Positions 35,694-45,517 of a stretch of 64,000 nt of DNA are shown one piece after another (positions within the stretch are counted from its first letter, which is position 1; every line of letters begins with the position of its first letter). The stretch comes from Prostheceraeus crozeri (lineage: Eukaryota > Platyhelminthes > Polycladida > Euryleptidae): assembly GCA_907163375.1 (NCBI GenBank), contig CAJQUW010007473.1:62001-126000 (forward strand), given 5' to 3'. The notes under the pieces are model-generated. The model searched no databases and was not told where the DNA came from. It saw nothing but the letters and a program-made list of their open reading frames with translations. The position numbers were made by a program, and so were the translations under genes.

Positions 35694-36520
35694 TGGATAA
35701 AATTAGAGCTGATAATTTTAAAAGAATAAAACAATTAGAAGAGTTAATAAAACAAAGAAAAATTATGAAAGAAAATCATCTTCAAAATAGAATGATAAAA
35801 GCTGGTATTCAATCTGATATGTTTGAAAAAATGCAGCAAACCGAGCAAGTAAAAACTGATTTTGAGAAAACTATGAAACCATTTAAAACTCTTGAAAAAG
35901 AAAGTACAAATAATGATAAACTAATTGATATAACAGATCCAGAGCACAAAACTATATTAGATGACTATGGATTACTAGAATCAAACATTAATAAGAAATT
36001 ACCAAAATCTATGCAATTTGAACATTCTATTTCATTTATAGATGGAAAAACAATACCTAGATTTTATCTCGGACAAAAAGAAATATTTCCACAACCTTTT
36101 CGAGGTTTAATTTTTTCACCAGATAAATCTCCTTTTAATTTAGATAGAAATTTTGTTAATCTTTTAAGAGGAGCAGATTTAAATAATTATGCTGTAGATG
36201 ATCTTATAAAATATAAAGCTATGTTAGATAGAGTTGGTGCAGTAAAAACTCTTAGACGTTATAAACAATTAGAAAATTTATTATCAACGGGAGTTAAAGT
36301 AGGAAAAGGTTTATCTGAAAAACAGAAAACAGAAACAACCATATTTTTACCAGATGATCCACAAGAATTACTAAATAGATTAAATATTTTAATATCTGCA
36401 ATAAAAGAAGGACATAATTCTAGTTTCAATGAAATTCATGCTATATTGAAAAGACTGTTAGAAAAGAAGATTCTAAATGAAGAGGATTATAAAAGTGTAG
36501 CTGAAATATGTTGTTTCTAA
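35694..36520 (+). CDS. Polinton conserved protein, unknown function
   Basis: About 275 residues beginning MDKIRADNFKRIKQLEELIK, with a coiled-coil N-terminal third and a globular part containing FIDGKTIPRFYLGQKEIFPQ and DDLIKYKAMLDRVGAVK. The start at 35,694 is preferred over 35,627 for its TTTTAAAAATGG context. The second Polinton carries a nearly identical copy at 62,732. It sits between the membrane-segment protein and the minor capsid gene, all on the plus strand, so a virion-related role is likely but not shown. Confidence 0.75.
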
Positions 36521-36625
36521 TTTTTATCTATGATTTTTATTTATGATTTTTATCTATGATTTTTATCTATGATTTTTATCTACGATTTTTATCTATAATA
36601 TTTATTTAATTTTTTTAGTTTAAAA
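36521..36625. repeat. 15-16-bp intergenic tandem repeat
   Basis: Several units of TTTTTATCTATGATT. It lies between two plus-strand genes. Confidence 0.8.
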
Positions 36626-37414
36626 ATGTGTTCAGCAGATTTAGACAAAATTAATGATCATTTAGAAAATTTGACAGAGATTTTGGGTTCATCAAAATTT
36701 AGTACGACGTTAAAAATTATAACAACTACTTCATCACACACTTGTAATTTAGAACCCATTCTACATTTGGAACAAAATAAAAATTATCAAATTGCATTGA
36801 CTAGTTTCTCTACATTTAACACTATTCAAAACGTTATCAAAGATGTGAATGATCAATTTAGATATTCTACTGATAAAGGCAAAACATGGAAAATATTAAC
36901 TTTTCTTCCTGGTTCTTACGAAGTTGAAACAATATCAAATGAAATTAAGAGACATTTAGGTATACCATTTAAAGATAAGAAACAATTACATTTTGCAGTT
37001 GAACCGGCAGTTAATAAATTTTCTCTTACTTTAGACGAAAATCATCAAGTTGATTTTAATCATGATAGATCATTGTCAAAGCTATTAGGATTTAATAAAC
37101 AAACCTATAGTCAAGGTTATCATTTAGGTGAGAAGATTCCAAAAATAACTGAAATAAATTCAATTGTTGTACATTGTGACATTATTGAAGGAGGATATAT
37201 AAATGGTAAATTATCAAATTTAATATTCAGTTTTCCAGCTTTTACTGTACCCATTGGTTATAGATTAAATGTATTTCCACAAACATTAATATATTTTCCT
37301 ATTACAAGAAAAACTATTAACAACATTAACATTAGAATCACTGATGAAAAAGGACAAGAAATAAATTTTGGAGGTGAAGAGATTATGATAGATCTTTTGG
37401 TTCGGGAGGTATAA
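36626..37414 (+). CDS. Polinton minor (penton-type) capsid protein
   Basis: 262 residues. The block LHLEQNKNYQIALTSFSTFN (about 48-68) followed by FRYSTDKGKTWKILTFLPGS and YEVETISNEIKRHLG is the conserved N-terminal region of the single-jelly-roll minor capsid protein known in Polintons, which forms the vertices of the predicted icosahedral particle. The rest is rich in beta strands. The gene starts at a TTTAAAAATG and precedes the packaging ATPase. The assignment rests on pattern memory of the family; a profile search would settle it. Confidence 0.75.
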   Translation: MCSADLDKINDHLENLTEILGSSKFSTTLKIITTTSSHTCNLEPILHLEQNKNYQIALTSFSTFNTIQNVIKDVNDQFRYSTDKGKTWKILTFLPGSYEVETISNEIKRHLGIPFKDKKQLHFAVEPAVNKFSLTLDENHQVDFNHDRSLSKLLGFNKQTYSQGYHLGEKIPKITEINSIVVHCDIIEGGYINGKLSNLIFSFPAFTVPIGYRLNVFPQTLIYFPITRKTINNINIRITDEKGQEINFGGEEIMIDLLVREV

Positions 37415-37498
37415 ACTCCCACGCGAAGCTAGAGAAGTTTAATTTTCTTCTTCTTTAGAAACAAAAAATAAAAAAAAAATAATTTTTTTTATTAAAAA

Positions 37499-38266
37499 AT
37501 GAGTGAACTACCTCCATTAAATAAAAAAAAACTTAAATTTAATCATCATCCAAATTTATCTAATAAAGTTTTGTCAGTTATTTGTGGAAGATCAGGATGT
37601 GGAAAAACATATCTATTATTTAAAATTTTAACGACTCCAAATTTTTTGGATTATAACAATCTTATAATTTATACAACAACAGCAGAACAACCCGTCTATC
37701 AATTTTTAAAATATGGATTTGAAAATAATCTTAAAAAAACTGCAATTGCTTCATTATTCAAAGAATATGAAAAATCTGAAGATGAAGAAGAAATAAGTTC
37801 GTGGTGTGAAGAAGCAACAAAAAATAATCAGTTAGTAGAATCTAATAAAAATAAGCATATAAAAATACAATTAATAGATGATAGTGGTAATATGCAAGAT
37901 CCTAGTAAACTAGATAAAACAATGAAACATTGTGTAATTTTTGATGATTGTGTTAATGATAGAAATCAGTCAGTTCAGAGAAATTATTTCACAAGAGGTA
38001 GACATAATAACTGTAGTGTATTTTATTTAACACAAAGTATGTATTCATTAGACGGAAGTGTTATTAGAAAGAATGCAAATATATTTATACTATTTGAAAT
38101 AAATGCAAGAAACTTAAGTGATTTGTTAAGAGATTTATGTGTAAGAAATAAAGATGAATTTAAACAATCGTGTAACAATGCTTGGTCAAAAGATTATAGA
38201 TTTATCACAATTAATATTGATAAAAAAATTCATGAAAGAGTTATAGAAAATATTTTCGAGGAGTGA
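37499..38266 (+). CDS. Polinton DNA-packaging ATPase (FtsK/HerA, A32-like)
   Basis: 255 residues. Walker A is GRSGCGKTY at about residue 30. Walker B is CVIFDDCVND at about 146, followed by the arginine-rich stretch RNYFTRGRHNNCSVFYLTQS, the sensor region of this family. The length matches viral packaging ATPases, which pump DNA into preformed capsids. It is next to the minor capsid gene, as is common in Polintons and their viral relatives. The start follows the TTAAAAAATG context. Confidence 0.93.
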   Translation: MSELPPLNKKKLKFNHHPNLSNKVLSVICGRSGCGKTYLLFKILTTPNFLDYNNLIIYTTTAEQPVYQFLKYGFENNLKKTAIASLFKEYEKSEDEEEISSWCEEATKNNQLVESNKNKHIKIQLIDDSGNMQDPSKLDKTMKHCVIFDDCVNDRNQSVQRNYFTRGRHNNCSVFYLTQSMYSLDGSVIRKNANIFILFEINARNLSDLLRDLCVRNKDEFKQSCNNAWSKDYRFITINIDKKIHERVIENIFEE

Positions 38267-38297
38267 AAGAGTTATAGAAAATATTTTCGAGGAGTGA
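38234..38297. repeat. 31-bp direct duplication at the ATPase 3' end
   Basis: GAAAGAGTTATAGAAAATAT and the following bases to GGAGT occur twice in a row with period 31. Confidence 0.9.
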
Positions 38298-38347
38298 TCG
38301 AACAATTTTTTCTTATAAATTTTTTGTTATTAAAAATAAAAAAAAAT

Positions 38348-38653
38348 ATGTTGAATGATTATAAGATAGAGCATGTACCAGTTTTAAAAGATTATCGTCA
38401 TCCTACAAATCCTGTAAATTCGAAGAAAGAAGTTAGATTTTATTATCATCATAAATACGTAGCGCTCGTTACAGATTATAAAACAAAACATGGTATTAAA
38501 CCGTGTGTTAAAACAAAAGACTTTCCACTTTGTTTAAGAAGTTTCCGAGTATTTTTGGCGTATAATAATTTATGGTGGCTGGTTAAGAAAGAACATTTAA
38601 CAACACATGAATTAGAAACATTACATCAATTACATATTCCTGTGTATATGTAA
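38348..38653 (+). CDS. small Polinton protein, unknown function
   Basis: 101 residues starting MLNDYKIEHVPVLKDYRHPT, basic and rich in aromatic residues (RFYYHHKYVALVTDYK, YNNLWWLVKKEHLTTHEL). The start at 38,348 follows an A-rich leader like its neighbours. It sits between the ATPase and the DNA polymerase. No family is recognised. Confidence 0.6.
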   Translation: MLNDYKIEHVPVLKDYRHPTNPVNSKKEVRFYYHHKYVALVTDYKTKHGIKPCVKTKDFPLCLRSFRVFLAYNNLWWLVKKEHLTTHELETLHQLHIPVYM

Positions 38654-38706
38654 AAAAAAACGGAACCGAGGTTCTATGTAAAAATTCATTTTTTCTTTTA
38701 AAAAAT

Positions 38707-41700
38707 ATGAATCGTGAAATGTCTCTCGGACAAACGTCTAGGATTGATGAATTAATCAAGAAACAAATTGCTGAGTTTGATGCGCAAATTAAACATAGTA
38801 AACGTAGTAAACGTATTAAAAAACAGAAACGTACTAGGCGTAGTATTAGACGTAATACTAAAAAACAGAAAAGTGGAACAAAAGAAATATTAGAAACCCC
38901 TATTACTGATATCTTTTTTGATGATAGAATTAAGGATGAACTTGGTGATGATTTATGTAATTTATTTAATCCAAATGAAATTAAATATGAAAATGTATCT
39001 TTTATTAATGTAGTAAATGATATGCGGAAACTTTTAGCAAATGGTAAAATTATTAATTTACTTGGAAAAGTTATTAAAGATCAGGAAAATATAATTCAAA
39101 ATTTTTGCGTAACCTTCTATAATAAAAAATCATTTGAAACATGGTTTTCGAATCTGGATGAGAAATCCGATGCTAACGAATGGATTTTTACAGGTAATAT
39201 TAAATATGAAGATTTTGGAATGAAGTTAGTACAAAGATCGCATAGAGGGGCAGGGATTAATATGAAATATAGAATCAAAGAATATTTCGGTGAATATTGT
39301 TATATTCCTTCTGAAGATTTTTGTTTTATTAAATGTTATAATGTTTTACGAGGTTTTAATGAAGAACAAGGAGAAATGATGAAAGAAATGTTTAATAATT
39401 TTTTATATAAAGAGAAAGCCACATCCAGAACAGGAGTAATGTCAAACTGTAAATTTTCTCAATTCAATAAATATTTTGGAGAATGTGTTCAATATTATAG
39501 TCCTGCCAATCGTCATTTAAATCCTAGAGGAATTGAAACGTTTCATAATTATGTTTATTACAATTATTTTCACGCAGGTTCAACAATTGGTCACTATTGT
39601 TTAATTAATAAATCTCATAAATTAAAAGCTATTAGAGAAATTGAAAATAATTTCAAACCCATATATAAAACAGTTACTGATGAAAATCTAACAACGCGTC
39701 CATATAAAATCATAACAAAGAAAAAAATTGACTATGGTTCAACATATATTTGGGATCTCGAAACTTTTCCCGATCCTAACTGTTCAACAGCTCATCCTAT
39801 TCCTTACGCTGTAGGAGCTATTAATTTTAATAAATTTATATGTTGTTTACCGAAACAAAGATTGAAAGAATTAGAAACACGTTTGCTAAGTGATATGATT
39901 AAAATTAAACGATCAAAAGATGAAGATGAAATTAAAAAACTTAAAAAACAGATTAATGAGTATAATAATTTAACTGAATTAGAATTTAATAAACTTCAAA
40001 ATTGTGTGAAAATATTTACGAGAACTGAGGATGATGAATGTTCGATCGGGGGAAACCCAGAGGACGTATGTCCGATCCATCAATTTTTTAAAACTCTTGG
40101 AAAATTTAATTATTCTAGAGTAACTTTAATAGCTCACAATTCATCAGGTTTTGATTCCTATTTTCCGATAAAAGCTAATTTTAAATTATCTAAACCGCCT
40201 CTTAAAACTTCAAAAGGGATATTGACTGCTTCATTACAAAATCCTTATACAACTGAATGTGTTAGTAGATACATTCAAAAATCTTTTAGATTTAAAAACA
40301 ATATGAAAAAAGATTCACCTTCAGGTAAATTAGCACTTCAAACTATTATAATGAAATGTAGTTATCAACATGTAAAAACAAGTCTTTCTAAATGGTGTGA
40401 GAATTTTAAAATTCCTACGAATGTGTGTAAATTAAATTATGAAATTGGAGACATAACACATGAAAATTATAAAGAAAAAGAAAATGAATGGAGACCATAT
40501 TTAGTTAACGATATTCTTTCTTTAGCTTTTTGTATCTACAAATATAATAATGTTATGCAAGATTTAGTTGGTGAAGATATAACTACTAATTTGACATCCT
40601 CTGCTTTAACATTTAACGGTTGGATGAAAAGCGTACAAAATGACAATATAAATATTCATTCTCATATAGATTTATGGGCTAGAAATTATATTAGAAAATC
40701 TGTTAAAGGTGGAAGAGTTTCAGCAAATATAAGAAAATACATATCGCCATTTTGTAGCATCTTGTTACCAATATTAAAACAGTATTTACCTGGTCGCTGC
40801 GCTGGGGGGACTTTGTCCCTTGGTCGCTACGCTGGTGGGGCTTTGTCCCCTGGAAATAATTTAATAGATTTAATGAAACAGTATCGAGATTTAGGAGATA
40901 AAACTGAAATTTGTAAGAAAATTTCAAATAAACTACTTCAACAAAAAAATGAATTTCTAATGGCTTTTGATGCAACATCTTTATATCCATCAGCTATGTA
41001 TGATGAAAATTCAGAATACCCTAAAGCTGAATCAGCTAGAAAATTTCGTCAAGAAGAAGAGCGGGAAATAGTATATAAATTTAATACACAAACATTTAGA
41101 CCTAAAACTGGAATATTCTCTGTTGTGTTTCAATATCCGAATGATATGTTTTTCCAACCAGTTCCTATTAAAGATAAAGTTAAAAATCAAAATAATAATT
41201 CTCATGTAAAAGTAATCAGGTTTAGAAATGGTATATGTTATGATGTATTAACTTCTGTTGACATACAAGAAATTGTTAGATGTGGGGGGAAAATCTTACA
41301 TATTACTGATGGTATAATTTATGAAAAAAATTATCAAGTTTCACCATTTCGAAATTATATTGAAAAACTTTTTAATTTGAGAAAAAGATATAAAACAGAA
41401 GGAAATACTGTAGGTGATGAGTTAATTAAATTATTGATGAATTCGCTATATGGCAAAACTGTGCAAAAAGATATAACCACTAAATATCATTTATGGAATG
41501 AGAATACATTGAGAAAAAATTTCACTCAAGAAGTAAAAGATTATGAAAAATTAAATGATGAACAATATTTAGCGAAAGTAGAAATGGAAGATGATGAATT
41601 TCTCAAAACTAATATTGTAAAAGATGGGAAGACGTCATTCATGCCATCACACTTAGGTTCTTTCATTCTTTCTCACTCTAGAAGAATCATGAATAACTTT

Positions 41701-42243
41701 ATTTTAGAAATTAATGGTTTCAAAGAAAAATACATTCATTATACAGATACTGATTCAATATATATTTCCAATGAGCTCTTTAATAAATTAGACGCTGCTG
41801 GATATGTTGGAGGAGAATTGTGTCAAGGGAAAAATGATTATGGAAATGGTGGAATTATTTTTGCAATGTTTATTGCACCTAAAGTAAAATACTGTATTAC
41901 TGTAGATGAACAAGGGAGACTTAGTGAAAAGAAAACATTCAAAGGATATTCACAAGATAAAGTAAAAGTAGAAGATTTTCTAAAATTATATTCGGGGAAA
42001 ACATTATCGACTACAGTTAATAAACCATGGAAAAGATCTTTAGAAACTGGAATTAGTATTCCTGATAAAAATAATAATACTGAAGAAAAAAAATTTTCTG
42101 GTCAAATAAATATTCTTAAACGTCAAGCACCAGATGAAAATGAAATTATGTTACCTTATAACGGAGAAGATATTCAAGCTGAAATATTTCAAACAATCAT
42201 CTGTGAGAGTAATTTAAGTGATGATGATGACACGTGGGAATAA
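38707..42243 (+). CDS. polB: Polinton protein-primed DNA polymerase B
   Basis: 1,178 residues, normal for this family. A basic N-terminal region (residues 33-58) precedes the exonuclease domain with YIWDLETFPDPN (about 349) and IAHNSSGFDSYF. The polymerase domain has FDATSLYPSAMY (motif A, about 752), LLMNSLYGKTVQKD (motif B, about 912) and HYTDTDSIYIS (motif C, about 1,012). Protein-primed family B polymerases copy linear genomes from a terminal protein. The gene holds two in-frame 30-bp units at 40,791-40,850 (reading GRCAGGTLSL and GRYAGGALSP) whose GC content and hairpins differ sharply from the rest. Confidence 0.97.
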   Translation: MNREMSLGQTSRIDELIKKQIAEFDAQIKHSKRSKRIKKQKRTRRSIRRNTKKQKSGTKEILETPITDIFFDDRIKDELGDDLCNLFNPNEIKYENVSFINVVNDMRKLLANGKIINLLGKVIKDQENIIQNFCVTFYNKKSFETWFSNLDEKSDANEWIFTGNIKYEDFGMKLVQRSHRGAGINMKYRIKEYFGEYCYIPSEDFCFIKCYNVLRGFNEEQGEMMKEMFNNFLYKEKATSRTGVMSNCKFSQFNKYFGECVQYYSPANRHLNPRGIETFHNYVYYNYFHAGSTIGHYCLINKSHKLKAIREIENNFKPIYKTVTDENLTTRPYKIITKKKIDYGSTYIWDLETFPDPNCSTAHPIPYAVGAINFNKFICCLPKQRLKELETRLLSDMIKIKRSKDEDEIKKLKKQINEYNNLTELEFNKLQNCVKIFTRTEDDECSIGGNPEDVCPIHQFFKTLGKFNYSRVTLIAHNSSGFDSYFPIKANFKLSKPPLKTSKGILTASLQNPYTTECVSRYIQKSFRFKNNMKKDSPSGKLALQTIIMKCSYQHVKTSLSKWCENFKIPTNVCKLNYEIGDITHENYKEKENEWRPYLVNDILSLAFCIYKYNNVMQDLVGEDITTNLTSSALTFNGWMKSVQNDNINIHSHIDLWARNYIRKSVKGGRVSANIRKYISPFCSILLPILKQYLPGRCAGGTLSLGRYAGGALSPGNNLIDLMKQYRDLGDKTEICKKISNKLLQQKNEFLMAFDATSLYPSAMYDENSEYPKAESARKFRQEEEREIVYKFNTQTFRPKTGIFSVVFQYPNDMFFQPVPIKDKVKNQNNNSHVKVIRFRNGICYDVLTSVDIQEIVRCGGKILHITDGIIYEKNYQVSPFRNYIEKLFNLRKRYKTEGNTVGDELIKLLMNSLYGKTVQKDITTKYHLWNENTLRKNFTQEVKDYEKLNDEQYLAKVEMEDDEFLKTNIVKDGKTSFMPSHLGSFILSHSRRIMNNFILEINGFKEKYIHYTDTDSIYISNELFNKLDAAGYVGGELCQGKNDYGNGGIIFAMFIAPKVKYCITVDEQGRLSEKKTFKGYSQDKVKVEDFLKLYSGKTLSTTVNKPWKRSLETGISIPDKNNNTEEKKFSGQINILKRQAPDENEIMLPYNGEDIQAEIFQTIICESNLSDDDDTWE
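40791..40850 (+). repeat. two 30-bp GC-rich hairpin units inside polB
   Basis: The units TGGTCGCTGCGCTGGGGGGA and TGGTCGCTACGCTGGTGGGG each continue with a hairpin, GGGAC-TTT-GTCCC in the first and a near-copy in the second. They keep the reading frame (60 bases) between the exonuclease and polymerase domains. Confidence 0.9.
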
Positions 42244-42552
42244 TAATTTTTTTATTACATCTAAAAATTTTATAACATCTAAAAAATTGATAACATCTAA
42301 AAACTTATTCCATCTAAAAACTTATTACATCTATAAACTTATTACATCTAAAAAATTTATTACATCTATAAACTTATTACATCTATAAACTTATTACATC
42401 TATAAACTTATTACATCTATAAACTTATTACATCTAAAAACTTATTACATCTAAAAACTTATTACATCTAAAACTTTTATTACATATGAAAATATATTTA
42501 TCGAATATTTTGGTATTTTCTATTAAGTTTTATCATATTAAGTTTCATCATA
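42244..42552. repeat. AT-rich tandem repeat between convergent genes
   Basis: About a dozen units of 16-18 bp on the pattern AACTTATTACATCTA. It fills the gap between the 3' ends of the polymerase gene and the next, oppositely directed gene. Confidence 0.9.
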
Positions 42553-43866
42553 TTAAGTTTTATCATATAATGTTTTATCAAAAGATAATTTAAATTTATT
42601 TTCACTAACTATTGATTCTTCATCATCATCATAAATTGTTTCTTCAACATCATAAATTACACTTTTTGGTAAAGAATGCCATTCCCTGATAGGATACCAT
42701 TCTCTTATTGGAATATCTAATTCTAAATTACATTTCTTATCTGATAATAATATAATAGAGAAAAATATTGGTCTTTGTTCTCTTTTGGAAAATTTAATAA
42801 CACCACTATATACTGAATCACTTTTAGTTTTTATTAAAGATGATAAAATTTTAAATTGATTAGATGTAAATCCTAATTTAAATTTTGTAGACCCGACACT
42901 TAGTTGTCTAACAGTATCTTCAACTATACCATCATTATTATTTTCAATTGTAAGAAAATGAAATTTAGATAAATTACTAATATTTTTATAATCTTTTTTA
43001 CCATTTACACCATTTTCAGATGTTTCTGAATCATGATCTATATTATCATCATCTATATTATTATCATCTATATTATTATCATTATTATCATAAGATTCTT
43101 TAAGATCGGGCAAAGCCCTAGAACCTTCGGTTCGTTTATTATGATTATGGTCATTGTTAATAGTATAAGGTGTAGTCCACATATAAATTTTCTCTTGTTG
43201 AGCTAAACCATTTATATAAGATTTTAATAAATTAATATTTAAGTTTGAATATAATCCTATATACGTATCATCATCATATCTTTGCGGCATTTCTAATGTT
43301 TCTTGTTTATAAATTGTGTCTCTATAATAAACTTGACATAATAATTCTTCATTATGTTTTTTACTCTCTATGTGAATGTTATATTGATTTTGTTCATCAA
43401 CAAATAATCTTATTTTTTCTTTGGAAAAAGATTTTAATTTTTTAACTAATTCTTTAATATTGATATAATTAATAATTTTATTTTCTATCCAATCAGTATT
43501 ACTAATCGGCAAAACTGCTCTGATAAACCCATATACATTATTATGACCTATTATAACCATATTTTCTTTATTTAATTCAACATAAGCTACATCATTATAT
43601 TTACTTACAATCTCCATAAATTTAATAAATGGATCACCTGGAAATAAACAATAATTAGTTTCTATAGAAGGTAAACCTTTAGTCTGTTCTCTAAATATTT
43701 CGGCTTGTAATTCAAACAAAAGATTAACATCTATACATGGATTTGTAATAGTATTATTATTATTATTATTAACAAAACATTTATTTTCAAATCCCGTTGA
43801 TCTCGTCGAATAAGAAGAACAGGATGATGCGGACGAATATAATTTTTTTAAATTTGGGGTTTCCAT
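42553..43866 (-). CDS. large Polinton protein, unknown, possibly clamp-like
   Basis: 437 residues. Two globular parts are separated by a low-complexity Asn/Asp linker (about 255-285). The first contains VAYVELNKENMVIIGHNNVY, INIKELVKKLKSFSKEKIRL and YNIHIESKKHNEELLCQVYY; the second contains FKLGFTSNQFKILSSLIKT and IFFSIILLSDKKCNLELDIP. Alternating strands with an SxxFKxLxxLxK-type helix recall sliding-clamp folds, which would fit its place next to the polymerase, but I saw no clear clamp motif. It is transcribed toward polB. A hairpin unit (43,108-43,133) is carried in frame in the linker. Confidence 0.65.
   Translation of the reverse strand: METPNLKKLYSSASSCSSYSTRSTGFENKCFVNNNNNNTITNPCIDVNLLFELQAEIFREQTKGLPSIETNYCLFPGDPFIKFMEIVSKYNDVAYVELNKENMVIIGHNNVYGFIRAVLPISNTDWIENKIINYINIKELVKKLKSFSKEKIRLFVDEQNQYNIHIESKKHNEELLCQVYYRDTIYKQETLEMPQRYDDDTYIGLYSNLNINLLKSYINGLAQQEKIYMWTTPYTINNDHNHNKRTEGSRALPDLKESYDNNDNNIDDNNIDDDNIDHDSETSENGVNGKKDYKNISNLSKFHFLTIENNNDGIVEDTVRQLSVGSTKFKLGFTSNQFKILSSLIKTKSDSVYSGVIKFSKREQRPIFFSIILLSDKKCNLELDIPIREWYPIREWHSLPKSVIYDVEETIYDDDEESIVSENKFKLSFDKTLYDKT
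43108..43133. repeat. GC-rich double tri-loop hairpin
   Basis: GGGC-AAA-GCCC (43,108-43,118), TA, GAACC-TTC-GGTTC (43,121-43,133). A near-identical unit occurs in the second Polinton at 59,965-59,990. Confidence 0.93.
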
Positions 43867-43911
43867 TTTTTTTTTTTATTAGAAAAAAATTTATTTTTTT
43901 ATTGTTAAAAA

Positions 43912-44391
43912 ATGATGTTACCAAATGTTGGTGGAGGTGCATATATCCCGAATAATCGTGAATTAGAAATAGAGATAGAAAATTATATCATGAAAACTGG
44001 AGACGTTTTATCTGGTCCATTGCATCTTTCTGTTCTTCCGCAACAAAATACAGAGTTAACAAATAAACAATATGTTGATACACAAATCAATGATTTAAAA
44101 GAAAAATATATAAACGATGTTTTGGTTCCACTGATGAATGAATTGAAGTTGCTTAAACTTAATGACAAATCATTAAACGAAAAATTATTAAAACTTGATA
44201 AAAAGGATAGAGAGCTAGAAGCAGATATAGCAAAACTTTTTAAAAAGATTTCTGAACAATCAAAAATTTTAATATTACTTTCTTTAAATTTAAAATCTGC
44301 TGTAATTAAAAATAAACATCAGATAAAAATGTTAAAAGAACAATTAGAAGATGAAATAGAAAATCTACCTGAAAGAATTAAAAAAATTTAA
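43912..44391 (+). CDS. fibre-like coiled-coil protein of Polinton 1
   Basis: 159 residues. The N-terminal part reads IMKTGDVLSGPLHLSVLPQQ and NTELTNKQYVDTQIND (about residues 25-60). This matches the pattern of phage tail-fibre repeats (M-x-GD-x-L-x-G, then a span, then NKxYVD), where each repeat builds a trimeric fibre shaft. The rest is heptad-rich coiled coil. A host-attachment spike is a reasonable inference for a virus-like element. The coiled-coil theme continues in the next gene, and the gene lies divergently from the 42,553-43,866 gene. Confidence 0.6.
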   Translation: MMLPNVGGGAYIPNNRELEIEIENYIMKTGDVLSGPLHLSVLPQQNTELTNKQYVDTQINDLKEKYINDVLVPLMNELKLLKLNDKSLNEKLLKLDKKDRELEADIAKLFKKISEQSKILILLSLNLKSAVIKNKHQIKMLKEQLEDEIENLPERIKKI

Positions 44392-44429
44392 AGCAGTTAC
44401 AAACTACATTCCAAAAAAGTGTTGATGAA

Positions 44430-44798
44430 TTGAGTTCTAAAATTACTCAACAAATGAAAAAGATGAATAGAATAATAAATGAAGTAAACTCACTTAATCA
44501 AAAAGTTGATAAAATGAAAACTCTTAAAATCAATTTAGAAAATGAATTAAAGAAAAATTTACAAGAAAACTCTAAAGAAAATAAAGAACAGTTAGATGCT
44601 GTTAAAAGACAATTAGATGTTCTTAAAATTAAGTTAAATGCTCTTAAAACGGCGTTGAAGATTAATCAGCAGAAAATGCAAGTTAATAGAAGAGAAATTA
44701 CAGTACATCACACGCTGCTTGACGCAATAGATAAAGTGCAACAGGCAATTAATAAAGTTATCTCGAAGTTGTTGTCCATTCACAAACGTAAATCTTAA
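44430..44798 (+). CDS. coiled-coil protein following the fibre-like gene
   Basis: 122 residues, almost entirely heptad repeat (INEVNSLNQKVDKMKTLKIN, LDAVKRQLDVLKIKLNALKT). It directly follows the fibre-like gene with the same composition and probably belongs to the same structure. No start context like that of the other genes is seen, so it may not be a separate gene. Confidence 0.45.
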   Translation: MSSKITQQMKKMNRIINEVNSLNQKVDKMKTLKINLENELKKNLQENSKENKEQLDAVKRQLDVLKIKLNALKTALKINQQKMQVNRREITVHHTLLDAIDKVQQAINKVISKLLSIHKRKS

Positions 44799-44800
44799 AC

Positions 44801-44858
44801 GGACCAAAGGTCCTCAGGTTACTAACCAATCGGAGCGAAGCTCCTCGAGGCTTTAGCC
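44801..44858. repeat. cluster of four consecutive GC-rich hairpins
   Basis: GGACC-AAA-GGTCC (44,801-44,813), GGTT-ACT-AACC (44,817-44,827), GGAGC-GAA-GCTCC (44,832-44,844) and GGCT-TT-AGCC (44,849-44,858). An outer ATCGG...CCGAT pair encloses the last two. It lies between two plus-strand genes. Confidence 0.93.
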
Positions 44859-44902
44859 GATCGTAAATATTTTTTCCCAAAAGTCAAATTTAATCCTAAA
44901 AA

Positions 44903-45424
44903 ATGCCTATAATTTATAAACATAATCTTAAACATTTTGCTTCAAATCAAAGAATTGCTCATGAACCACGTATGAATCCTGTTTATCATTATGATAATAG
45001 AGAAACAATCGGAACAGAAAAGTTCCTAGGCACCGCAGGTGCCGTTCAAAAAGAAGGGGATGGCATCTTTTCTGGTATTGGAAGTATCGTTAACTTGATA
45101 AAAAATAATAAAGATTTGATTACATCTGCCGCAAAAGGAGCAGCTGCTATAGGTAGTACAGCTAGTGCAATATCAAATGCTGTCAAGTCTCAAAACGAAT
45201 TAAAACAACTAGAAGCTATTCGTACACTTAGGAATGATTCTGAAGAACTAAAAAAATTAAAAAAACTTTCAGATGAAACAAAGAACAAAATTGCTAACAT
45301 AGCTGTGGACGGTGATAGTAAACATAATGAAAAAACAATTGAAGAAATAAGAGGTAATGGCGTGAGCAGCAACCTTCGGTCTAACCAGCAAAGCTGTAGC
45401 GGAGCTGGTCTAGCAAAATTCTAA
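44903..45424 (+). CDS. small virion-like Polinton protein with glycine/alanine hydrophobic segment
   Basis: 173 residues. The central part (GIFSGIGSIVNLIKNNKDLI followed by SAAKGAAAIGSTASAISNAV, about 55-95) is an amphipathic-to-hydrophobic stretch, followed by a charged helix. Such small Gly/Ala-rich proteins next to capsid genes occur in adenovirus-like and Polinton elements and may act on membranes or on DNA inside the particle. Here the next gene is the major capsid gene. A GC hairpin GGCACC-GCA-GGTGCC (45,029-45,043) is carried in frame. The family is not certain. Confidence 0.6.
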   Translation: MPIIYKHNLKHFASNQRIAHEPRMNPVYHYDNRETIGTEKFLGTAGAVQKEGDGIFSGIGSIVNLIKNNKDLITSAAKGAAAIGSTASAISNAVKSQNELKQLEAIRTLRNDSEELKKLKKLSDETKNKIANIAVDGDSKHNEKTIEEIRGNGVSSNLRSNQQSCSGAGLAKF

Positions 45425-45517
45425 AATTATATTTAGTAAAATTCTAAAATTATATTTTAGTAAAAATTTTTTTTCTGTCTGTGAGAAAAACAAAAAGTCA
45501 AATTATTTCTTATAAAA

